Source of the DNA: an uncultured Clostridia bacterium
GTDB taxonomy: Bacteria > Bacillota > Clostridia > Oscillospirales > CAG-272
Length of the DNA: 52,215 nt
Direction of reading: 5' to 3'
Assembly (NCBI GenBank): GCA_944391805.1
Contig: CALXUY010000088.1
Location: 1 to 52,215, forward strand
Each line of letters starts with the position of its first letter. Positions within the stretch are counted from its first letter, which is position 1. A model generated the notes under the pieces. That model was not told the DNA's origin. It was given only the letters and a program-made list of their open reading frames with translations, and searched no databases. The position numbers and the translations under genes are program-made. Shown one piece after another: positions 25,313 to 32,549 of this stretch.

Positions 25313-26593
25313 ATGCGTCAGAATACCTCCATTGTCCGCGCTGCCTGCTATATGTCCAATGTTTCCATGTCGGTGGCCGGAAATCTCTCGCCCCTGCTGT
25401 TCCTCACCTTCCGGGAGCTGTTCGGTATCTCCTACACGCTGCTGGGACTGATGGTGCTGGTCAATTTCTGCACACAGCTTTGTGTGGATCTGCTGTTCTC
25501 CTTTTTCTCGGATCGGTTTGATATGCAGAAGACCGTCCGCATCATGCCGCTGCTCACGGTGCTCGGGCTGCTGGTATATGCCATTCTGCCCACGCTGATG
25601 CCGGATTACGCCTATCCGTTCCTGCTGCTGGGAACCGTGATTTTCTCGGCCTCGGCGGGATTGGCAGAGGTGCTCATCAGCCCGGTGATCGCGGCGCTCC
25701 CGTCCAAAAACCCGGAGCGGGAGATGAGCCGTGCGCACTCGATTTATGCGTGGGGTGTGGTTGGGGTAGTGCTGCTCAGCACGCTGTTTCTGCAGCTCTT
25801 CGGGCGGGAGAGCTGGTATATTCTCGCCATGCTCTGGTCGGCGCTTCCGCTTTCCGCGTTTGTGCTGTTTGCCGTCTCCCGCATTCCGCCCCTGCAGGCG
25901 CAGGAGGGCGGGGAAAAGCGGGGAGGCAGTCCTCTCAAAAGCCGGGTGCTTGTGCTGTGCGTGGCCTGCATCTTTCTGGGCGGCGCGGCCGAGAATACCA
26001 TGGCGCAGTGGTGCTCGGGGTATCTTGAGGGGGCGATGAACATTCCCAAGCTCTGGGGGGACATTTTCGGCGTGGCGCTGTTCGCGCTGATGCTGGGGCT
26101 GGGGCGCTCGCTTTATGCGAAGTTTGGCAGGAACATCTCCCGCTTTCTGCTGCTCGGGTTTCTGGGGGCGTTTGTCTGCTACCTGACCGCGGCGCTTTCA
26201 CAGAACGCATTTGTGGGGCTGGCCGCCTGCGCGCTGACCGGCTTTTGCGTTTCTATGCTCTGGCCAGGCACGCTGATTTACACGGCGGATGTGCTTCCGC
26301 AGACCGGTGTGGCGGTATATGCGCTGCTGGCGGCGGGGGGAGACCTCGGCAGCTCGGTTGCACCGCAGCTGGTGGGCAGCATTACCGACGCGGTGGCCGG
26401 CAGCACATATCTGCAGGAGCTTCTGGGTACATCGCTGACGCCGGAGCAGCAGGGCTTTAAGATCGGGCTGCTGTCGGCGGCCGTTTTCCCGCTGCTGGGA
26501 ATTTTGGTCGTGAGCCTGATGCGCCGGGCGGTCAAGCGGCGCGATACGCAAACGCAAGTACCCGACACGCAAACGCGCGATGCGCAAACGTGA
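25313..26593 (+). CDS. Major facilitator superfamily transporter
   Basis: A 426-residue membrane protein with about 12 hydrophobic spans in two halves joined by a basic, Gly-rich loop near residues 195-210. The MFS signature region after span 2 is present in loose form (FSDRFDMQKTVR). The substrate is unknown; adjacency to the polyamine genes makes polyamine or precursor transport a possibility only. ATG 25313 is preferred over an upstream TTG; the ribosome site is weak (AAGG). The hydrophilic C-terminus (RDTQTQVPDTQTRDAQT) is encoded by a 15-bp tandem repeat that continues past the stop codon. Confidence 0.85.
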   Translation: MRQNTSIVRAACYMSNVSMSVAGNLSPLLFLTFRELFGISYTLLGLMVLVNFCTQLCVDLLFSFFSDRFDMQKTVRIMPLLTVLGLLVYAILPTLMPDYAYPFLLLGTVIFSASAGLAEVLISPVIAALPSKNPEREMSRAHSIYAWGVVGVVLLSTLFLQLFGRESWYILAMLWSALPLSAFVLFAVSRIPPLQAQEGGEKRGGSPLKSRVLVLCVACIFLGGAAENTMAQWCSGYLEGAMNIPKLWGDIFGVALFALMLGLGRSLYAKFGRNISRFLLLGFLGAFVCYLTAALSQNAFVGLAACALTGFCVSMLWPGTLIYTADVLPQTGVAVYALLAAGGDLGSSVAPQLVGSITDAVAGSTYLQELLGTSLTPEQQGFKIGLLSAAVFPLLGILVVSLMRRAVKRRDTQTQVPDTQTRDAQT

Positions 26594-26617
26594 GATACGC
26601 AAACGCGCGATCAGCAA
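26543..26617 (+). repeat. 15-bp imperfect tandem repeat through the MFS stop codon
   Basis: Units of the type GATACGCAAACGCGC, about five copies, the first with a 6-base insertion. The unit is in frame (Asp-Thr-Gln-Thr-x) up to the stop at 26591-26593, then continues untranslated. Confidence 0.75.
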
Positions 26618-26868
26618 AAAAAACTGCGTGCAAAATTCCGGCAGGAAAATTGCTCCGCTCATGCCATTGCGTCCGGAAGAGCGCCTGCATGCGTGCGGAC
26701 CGCGGCCATGATTTCCATTTGAAAATAAATATCCGTTTCATGCGATTGCGGGCATGTATGGAGGAAAAATGCAACTGCGCAATGCGTGATTATACTCCCG
26801 TGTGAAATTCCTGCCGGATGAAGCAAACCGGACAGGATGAAGAAGAACCCGTTTGCCGGGTGCAGGTG
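26618..26868. other. Non-coding stretch with short hairpins and a possible leader peptide
   Basis: No standard gene was found. It holds a GGAGG site followed by the six-codon frame ATG-CAA-CTG-CGC-AAT-GCG-TGA (26769-26789), hairpins CCTGCCGG/CCGGACAGG and CCCG/CGGG, and GAAGAACCCGT (26842 on), which recurs at 29185. All lie upstream of a terminator. Confidence 0.4.
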
Positions 26869-26903
26869 CGGATGCCGCTTTTCTGGCGGCGTCCGTTTTT
26901 TTT
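26869..26903 (+). terminator. Intrinsic terminator before the GH127 promoter
   Basis: CGGATGCCGC (26869-26878) pairs with GCGGCGTCCG (26886-26895), followed by eight T's. Confidence 0.85.
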
Positions 26904-26913
26904 GAAAAAAATA

Positions 26914-26942
26914 TTGACAAACCGCCGTGAATCGATTATAAT
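26914..26942 (+). promoter_or_regulatory. Promoter of the GH127-like gene
   Basis: Perfect consensus: TTGACA (26914-26919), 17 bases, TATAAT (26937-26942). Confidence 0.85.
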
Positions 26943-26954
26943 ATTATGAGAATT

Positions 26955-26972
26955 TGATATGTTGATATGTCA
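26955..26972. promoter_or_regulatory. Operator-like inverted repeat, copy 1
   Basis: TGATATGTTGATATGTCA: half-sites TGATAT and ATGTCA separated by 6 bases, starting 12 bases after the -10 box. The same arrangement occurs at 29114-29131. Confidence 0.55.
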
Positions 26973-27034
26973 ATATATGCTATATGAATTGCATTTTCAA
27001 AAAACGGTTACGGAAACGGAAAGGACAGAGAGGA

Positions 27035-28876
27035 ATGGCAGAAACATATTCATTTTTTACAAGCAAAGAGCTGCGGCCGCAGGGGTGGCTTCGCCGACAG
27101 CTAAAGCTGCAGGCCGAGGGACTGTGCGGCAACCTGGATAAGGTGTGGCCCGATGTGCGGGACAGCGCATGGATCGGCGGCAGCCGGGAGGGCTGGGAGC
27201 GTGTGCCCTATTGGCTGGATGGCTGCGTTCCGCTGGCCTACCTGCTGGAGGACGATGATCTGATTGCCCGGGTGGGGCGTTACATCGACTGCATTCTGGA
27301 GCGTCAGGAGCCGGACGGGTGGATCTGCCCCGTGCCGCAGTGCGACCGCAAAAAGTATGATGCATGGGCGATTCTGTTGCTGAGCAAGGTGCTGGTGCGC
27401 TATTATGAATGCGCAGGCGATTCGAGAATTCCGGATGCGTTGTGCCGCATGCTGCGCAATTTTTATAATCTGCTCCGCGCCGAAGAGATGACGCTCGGAA
27501 AATGGGGGAGCTATCGTTGGTTTGAGGGTTTTCCTGCCCTGCGCCTGCTCTGGAGGCTCTCTCCGGAGCCGTGGATCCGCGAGCTGGCCATGCTGCTGCG
27601 GGAAAAGGGGAAGGATTACCGCACCGCCGAGGAGCAGTGGAAGCGTCCGCTGAACCGCTGGACGAGAGATACACATATCGTCAATCTCTGTGAAATGCTC
27701 AAATCCGAGATTTTGTCATGTGACCTGCTGGGGGAGCAGGAGAGCGGTCTTGCCGAGCATTTCTATCAGCTTCTCTATGCCTACAACGGGACGGCGGTGG
27801 GAACCTTCACAGGCGACGAATGTCTTTCGGGCACCAGCCCCACACAGGGAACCGAGCTGTGCGCCGTGGTCGAGCTGATGGATTCCATGGAGCAGCTTTA
27901 TGCCTATACGGGCAACCCGGTTTGGGCCGAGCGGCTCGAGCGGGTGGCCTTCAACGCGCTGCCTGCGGCCATATCCGAGGATATGTGGAAACATCAGTAT
28001 GTGCAGATGGTCAATCAGATCGACTGCACCCCCTTTCCGGGACGCTCTCATTTCCGCACCAACAATTCGGAGGCACATCTGTTCGGCCTGGAGCCTCATT
28101 TTGGCTGCTGCACCGCCAACTTCGGGCAGGGCTGGCCTAAGCTGACGCTCTCGAGCTTTCTCAGGAGCGCAGACGGCGTGGTCAGTGCAGTGCCTGTCCC
28201 CGCATCGGTGCAAACCGAGTGGAAGGGCGTTCCGGTGACGGTATCGCTGGACACCGAATATCCCTTCCGCAACACCTTTGTATATCGGGTGGAGGCCGGA
28301 GCGGATACCGACTTTGCGCTGTCGGTTCGCATTCCGTCCTTTGCAAAGAGGCTTTCCGTCAACGGCAAGGCCTGCCGGAGACAGGCAATGCTGTCCTTCC
28401 GCGGCTTTGCCAAAGGGACAACCGAGCTGCGGATTGCGTTTGAGGTGGAGCCGGTTCTGGAGCGCCGTCCCGATCGCATGTACTGTTTGCGCCGCGGCTC
28501 GCTGGTGTTTGCGCTGCCTATCGCCTCGGAGAGCGCGGTTGTGGAGTATGAAAAGAACGGTGTGGAGCGGAAATTCCCGTATTGTGATTATCACATCCGG
28601 GGAACCGGGGATTGGAATGTGGCGCTGACCGGCCGTCAGTTCCGTGTTGAGGAATGCGCGGTCGGAGAAATTCCGTTTTCCGGCAGTCAGCCGCCGCTGC
28701 GGATTGCTGCGCGGCTTTGCCACATCGACTGGGGACTGGAGGACGGATTTGAAACGGTCTGTGCCCGTGTGCCCCAGAGCAGGAAGCCGCTGGATGAACC
28801 GCGGGAGCGGATTCTGATCCCGTACGGATGCGCCCGCCTGCGCATGACAGAGCTGCCCCTGGTCAGGCCTGACTGA
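27035..28876 (+). CDS. GH127/DUF1680-like glycoside hydrolase (beta-L-arabinofuranosidase family)
   Basis: A 613-residue protein without signal peptide, so cytosolic. An N-terminal alpha/alpha-barrel (about 60-400) carries the family landmarks GDECLSGTSPTQGTELC, with the candidate acid/base Glu and nearby Cys, and HFGCCTANFGQGWPKL, the CC pair expected at the zinc-thiolate site. A beta-sandwich C-terminal half follows (VRIPSFAKRLSVNGK, RRGSLVFALPI). Family members cleave beta-L-arabinofuranosides, but related subfamilies differ, so the sugar is uncertain. ATG 27035 is chosen by family fit and a nearby AAAGGA; an ATG at 26984 lacks a ribosome site. It is a single-gene unit with its own promoter, operator-like site and terminator. 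Confidence 0.85.
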   Translation: MAETYSFFTSKELRPQGWLRRQLKLQAEGLCGNLDKVWPDVRDSAWIGGSREGWERVPYWLDGCVPLAYLLEDDDLIARVGRYIDCILERQEPDGWICPVPQCDRKKYDAWAILLLSKVLVRYYECAGDSRIPDALCRMLRNFYNLLRAEEMTLGKWGSYRWFEGFPALRLLWRLSPEPWIRELAMLLREKGKDYRTAEEQWKRPLNRWTRDTHIVNLCEMLKSEILSCDLLGEQESGLAEHFYQLLYAYNGTAVGTFTGDECLSGTSPTQGTELCAVVELMDSMEQLYAYTGNPVWAERLERVAFNALPAAISEDMWKHQYVQMVNQIDCTPFPGRSHFRTNNSEAHLFGLEPHFGCCTANFGQGWPKLTLSSFLRSADGVVSAVPVPASVQTEWKGVPVTVSLDTEYPFRNTFVYRVEAGADTDFALSVRIPSFAKRLSVNGKACRRQAMLSFRGFAKGTTELRIAFEVEPVLERRPDRMYCLRRGSLVFALPIASESAVVEYEKNGVERKFPYCDYHIRGTGDWNVALTGRQFRVEECAVGEIPFSGSQPPLRIAARLCHIDWGLEDGFETVCARVPQSRKPLDEPRERILIPYGCARLRMTELPLVRPD

Positions 28877-28895
28877 ACATGAGACAATCCAGCTT

Positions 28896-28933
28896 GCCCC
28901 TGCAAACGCAGATGCGTTTGCAGGGGCTTTTTT
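28896..28933 (+). terminator. Strong intrinsic terminator after the GH127-like gene
   Basis: A perfect 15-base stem, GCCCCTGCAAACGCA (28896-28910) with its complement (28913-28927), then six T's. Confidence 0.93.
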
Positions 28934-29071
28934 CTTTGCTTTTTTCTGTATCAACCGCGTGAGAGCGCCCGAAACACAAAAGTTGCTATATTGTTATATT
29001 TTTGAAATTTGTCGTTCCGATGTGTATTTTGTGCCGTGAAAAATAAATTTTTGTAAATTTTGAAAAAGTTA

Positions 29072-29100
29072 TTGACAAAATACCGGTGGCGTTGTATAAT
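29072..29100 (+). promoter_or_regulatory. Promoter of the large beta-helix gene
   Basis: Perfect consensus: TTGACA (29072-29077), 17 bases, TATAAT (29095-29100). Confidence 0.85.
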
Positions 29101-29113
29101 AACCTTGCAATGA

Positions 29114-29131
29114 TGACATAACGTTATGTCA
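29114..29131. promoter_or_regulatory. Operator: 18-bp perfect palindrome, copy 2
   Basis: TGACATAACGTTATGTCA, 13 bases after the -10 box, overlapping the expected transcript start. It has the same half-sites and 6-base spacing as 26955-26972. Confidence 0.7.
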
Positions 29132-29268
29132 AATCTGGATAAAGAGGGAGGAAGCGGGAAACATGAGGAAATAGGAAAGCAGAGGAAGAACCCGTCAGCC
29201 GGGGTGCTTCCCGCATTACACAGTATCTGGCGCCAATGAAAAAACATGTAAAGAGGAGGAAGGACACA

Positions 29269-32076
29269 TTGAAATTCATGAAACGAATTGCTGTTTTCAC
29301 ACTGGTTCTGGCTCTTGCAGCGGCAAATCTGGTCATGCCGGGGATTGCTGCCGGAGCGGATGAAACAGCCATCACCACTGCGGAGGAGCTGGCTTCGGTA
29401 TCCGGCTCCGGAAATTATGTTTTGATGAATGATATTCTGATTACCGGTACATGGAATTCACCCGAGGAGTTTTCCGGTACGCTGAACGGCAACGGGCATA
29501 CCGTGGTGTTCAGCGGCGCGGTTGTCACCGGCGGCTTGTTCGGTAAGCTGAGCGGTGCGACGATCAAAAACCTGAATATCACCGAGGGAAGCGAGGCCAA
29601 CGTCTTTTATCCGGCCGAAACTCAAGCGGATTTTCCGAAATACTATTTCGGCACGCTTGCCTACTATGCAAACGGCACCATTGAAAATGTCACGACCGAT
29701 GTGGACGCGGACATTTGGGGCTACTACAATTCCTACAGCGGCGGCATTGTCGGCGCCATCTGGAGCGGTGATCTGACGCTGAAAAATTGCGTCAACACCG
29801 GGGATGTGGCGAGCGGCACCTACGCCGGAGGTCTGGTGGGCGGCGGCACATCGTCGGCCACGTCTGCAACGCTGACCGTGGAGCAATGCGCAAACTATGG
29901 CGCGGTTTCCGCTCCGAACAATGCGGGCGGCATGGTTGGCGGACTGAACGCGGACTGCCTGAACCTCACAATTCGGAATTGTGTGAATTTCGGTGAGATT
30001 GTACATCGCAGCGGAGACCAGGGCGGCGGCATAATCGGTTGGCTCAAGCCTGCCGCGTCAAACGGTACTGCAAATGTGACCTGCAACATCAACTTTGGCA
30101 TGATCTATAATCTCGGCATCAAGAGCGGCAAATCGGTCGGTATCGTCGGCGCCGTCAATACGAACGGCGGGGCCGAGGTGAATGTCACCGGTAATATCAA
30201 CTATGCCGCGCTGGCTCCTGTGGACGGCCAGACGACGGGCACCGTCGCCGCCATCGTGTTCTCCGATGTGACCAAGGCAGAGAACAACTATACCGTGGAA
30301 ATTTCCAAAATCGGCGCCAAAGACAAGAATGCGCTGGCGTTGGATGAGAACACACTGGCTGCCCTTCAAGAACTGTATCCGGACACCTTTGTTTCGGCGG
30401 CGGACGGCAGCATCACACTTGTGTGGATGGAGTCACTCGGACTGGACGCGACCGCTCCGGTGGTCGGCTACAACGTGGCCGGGCAGAACCGCGTGTCGGT
30501 TCCGGTCGGAACGCCGATTGCTACGGCCGAGGAGCTTGCCGCCATTAAGAAGGACGGCGTCTATTATCTGGCAGACGATATTGTGATCACCGGCGAATGG
30601 ACCTCTCCGGTCGGCTTTGCCGGAACACTGAACGGCAACGGACACAGCATTGTACTGGACGGTGCAACCGTCACCGGCGGTGTGTTCAACCAGCTCGACG
30701 GCGCGCTGATCCGCAATCTCTCGATTACAGAGGGAGAGAAGGCGAACACGCTTGCAGCCAAGTCGAATCTGTTCGGCGTGCTTGCCGACACGGCTTGGGG
30801 TGTGTACGAGAACATTGTCGTTGATGTGGAGTTGGATTTCTCTACGAACACCGCCTCTAAGGTGGGCGGTCTGATCGGCCAGCGCGCCAATGCGGGCGGA
30901 CTGTATCTGAGTGACTGTGTGAATCACGGCAGCATCAAAGCCGGCGAGGCGGCCGGCGGCATGGTGGCCGAAATTTCCGGCAGCTACAACGGATGGATCA
31001 ACCGCTGCATCAACAACGGCGACCTCACGGCTGTGAAGAACTGCGGCGGCATGGTGGGAACCTCGGCCGAAACCTGGGGCTTTACCATCCAATACTGCAT
31101 CAACAACGGCGACCTCTCGCACACCGGCGAGAACTGCGGCGGTATGCTGGGCTACATGAAGTTTACCAAGAACCAAGGCGGCTTCCGGTTCCTGCACAAC
31201 ATCAATTATGGGACGATTACCAACACCAAAACCAAGGGCAGCGAGGCCGGCATAGCGGGTTATCTGAATACCCAGGACTCGACAATAATCATGGCCGGCA
31301 ACATCAACTATACTGTTCCGGCCGGCGGCGCCAATGGCTCGGCCATCTGGACCACCGGCACCTCCGCACGACAGGAGATTTACGATAACTTTGCTGCCGA
31401 TCTGACCAAATACGGCACACAGACCGCCCCGCAGGATTCGCACAAGCTGCTCGCCGACGACACGCTGGCCTACCTCAATGCGGCCTACCCGGGTGTGTAC
31501 GCACCGGCGGCCGACGGCAAAATCACACTCGCATGGACCGTGATGAACACGCTGCCGGGCGCATCGATCCGGATGGATTCTCCCACAGGACTGCGCTTTG
31601 CTACCGAATTTGACGCGGCGTTCCTTGCCGCGCTGGCCGAGCAATATGGCGAGGAGAATATGACGATCGGAACCCTGATCGCTCCCGAAGCCTTTGTGAA
31701 GGAGGCCGGCAGCTTCACCAAGGAGGCGCTGGATGCGCTGGAGAAGCAGTCGGCTGCATACCTGGTCGTGGTTGCCGGACAGCCGTATCAGCAGAGCGGA
31801 GACTCCATGACCTATGTGGGGTCGGTCGCAAACATTATGGAGAAGCATTATGAGCTGAACTACGCGGCCATCGGATATGTCACGGTGGACGGCCAGACCT
31901 ACTATGCGCCATCCTATACGGTGCGCAGTGTCTGTGAGATCGCCGCGGCGGCGCTGGCAGATCTCTCCGAAACCCAGAACGACGAATATGCGTATGAGGT
32001 AACTGTAGGCGATAAAATCTTCTACAGCCCGTATACCGAAGCGCAGCGCGCGATCCTACAGGCCTTTGTAGCCTGA
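29269..32076 (+). CDS. Large secreted beta-helix (GLUG-like repeat) protein
   Basis: A 935-residue protein. The start is taken at TTG 29269 because GAGGAGGAAGGA lies just upstream; ATG 29236 lacks a site and ATG 29278 is also possible. After a signal peptide (cleavage near IAAGADE) come two long halves. Each opens with TAEELA...YVLMNDI or YYLADDI plus GTLNGNGHTIV-type sequence, followed by repeats such as NCVNTGDVASGTYAGGLVGG and CINNGDLSHTGENCGGMLGY. Residues about 755-935 are a different globular domain (SIRMDSPTGLRFATEFD ... YSPYTEAQRAILQAF) seen in other Clostridia surface proteins from memory. It has no C-terminal anchor. A 39-residue peptide gene follows 19 bases later. Confidence 0.82.
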   Translation: MKFMKRIAVFTLVLALAAANLVMPGIAAGADETAITTAEELASVSGSGNYVLMNDILITGTWNSPEEFSGTLNGNGHTVVFSGAVVTGGLFGKLSGATIKNLNITEGSEANVFYPAETQADFPKYYFGTLAYYANGTIENVTTDVDADIWGYYNSYSGGIVGAIWSGDLTLKNCVNTGDVASGTYAGGLVGGGTSSATSATLTVEQCANYGAVSAPNNAGGMVGGLNADCLNLTIRNCVNFGEIVHRSGDQGGGIIGWLKPAASNGTANVTCNINFGMIYNLGIKSGKSVGIVGAVNTNGGAEVNVTGNINYAALAPVDGQTTGTVAAIVFSDVTKAENNYTVEISKIGAKDKNALALDENTLAALQELYPDTFVSAADGSITLVWMESLGLDATAPVVGYNVAGQNRVSVPVGTPIATAEELAAIKKDGVYYLADDIVITGEWTSPVGFAGTLNGNGHSIVLDGATVTGGVFNQLDGALIRNLSITEGEKANTLAAKSNLFGVLADTAWGVYENIVVDVELDFSTNTASKVGGLIGQRANAGGLYLSDCVNHGSIKAGEAAGGMVAEISGSYNGWINRCINNGDLTAVKNCGGMVGTSAETWGFTIQYCINNGDLSHTGENCGGMLGYMKFTKNQGGFRFLHNINYGTITNTKTKGSEAGIAGYLNTQDSTIIMAGNINYTVPAGGANGSAIWTTGTSARQEIYDNFAADLTKYGTQTAPQDSHKLLADDTLAYLNAAYPGVYAPAADGKITLAWTVMNTLPGASIRMDSPTGLRFATEFDAAFLAALAEQYGEENMTIGTLIAPEAFVKEAGSFTKEALDALEKQSAAYLVVVAGQPYQQSGDSMTYVGSVANIMEKHYELNYAAIGYVTVDGQTYYAPSYTVRSVCEIAAAALADLSETQNDEYAYEVTVGDKIFYSPYTEAQRAILQAFVA

Positions 32077-32095
32077 ACAGAGGGAGGAGAAAACA

Positions 32096-32215
32096 ATGAA
32101 ACAGCATTATATCACTCCGGAAGCCGAATGCCTGTGGCAGCCCGTTACGGATGTGCTCACTGCAAGTGTGAATCCGGCGGACCCGTTTGAAAACGACGTC
32201 GATTGGGATATCTGA
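32096..32215 (+). CDS. 39-residue acidic peptide, family member 3
   Basis: GGGAGGAG precedes the ATG by 7 bases. It begins MKQHYITPEAE, contains VTDVLTASVNP and ends in an acidic, aromatic tail (ENDVDWDI). It shares MKQHY..P, the central DVL..S and the acidic C-terminus with the peptides at 6811 and 8504. It sits in the same place, 19 bases behind a secreted beta-helix protein, although this locus is 24 kb away. A terminator lies 93 bases after its stop. No export signal is visible. Confidence 0.78.
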   Translation: MKQHYITPEAECLWQPVTDVLTASVNPADPFENDVDWDI

Positions 32216-32307
32216 ACCGATTCCGGAACGGGGAGGCGAAGCGTGTGCTCCGCCTTCCCGCGAGGAGAATCAGGACAACCAATCCGGTTGTTATGTCGTC
32301 AGATTGC

Positions 32308-32339
32308 CCGAATGGCCGCTCATCCGGCCCGGTTTTTTT
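32308..32339 (+). terminator. Intrinsic terminator after the beta-helix/peptide pair
   Basis: CCG...GGCCG (32308-32318) pairs with CGGCC/CGG (32325-32332), then seven T's. It separates the pair from the mannosidase operon. No convincing promoter was found in the 210 bases that follow; TATGAT at 32443 lacks a good -35. Confidence 0.75.
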
Positions 32340-32549
32340 CGGCCGGCTGTGAATTTGCTTCAATTTCGGACTGTGCAGCCCTGTACTTTGTCGGATGTGC
32401 CTCAAAACAGCCGCATTTTCAAGGCTTGCCCGGGAAATTCGATATGATGACATGAAAGAATTGCATAGCAACATCAAACAAAGCCGTAAAGATGTGCTCC
32501 CGCGGCCGCCGGTCTGTGTCCGCGGAATGCGGGGGCAGAGGAGAACCCT

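Noticed and set aside
32443..32465. TATGAT plus TGACAT as a promoter and third operator before the mannosidase
   Set aside because: No acceptable -35 at 16-18 bases, and the second half-site (ATTGCA) differs at two of six positions.
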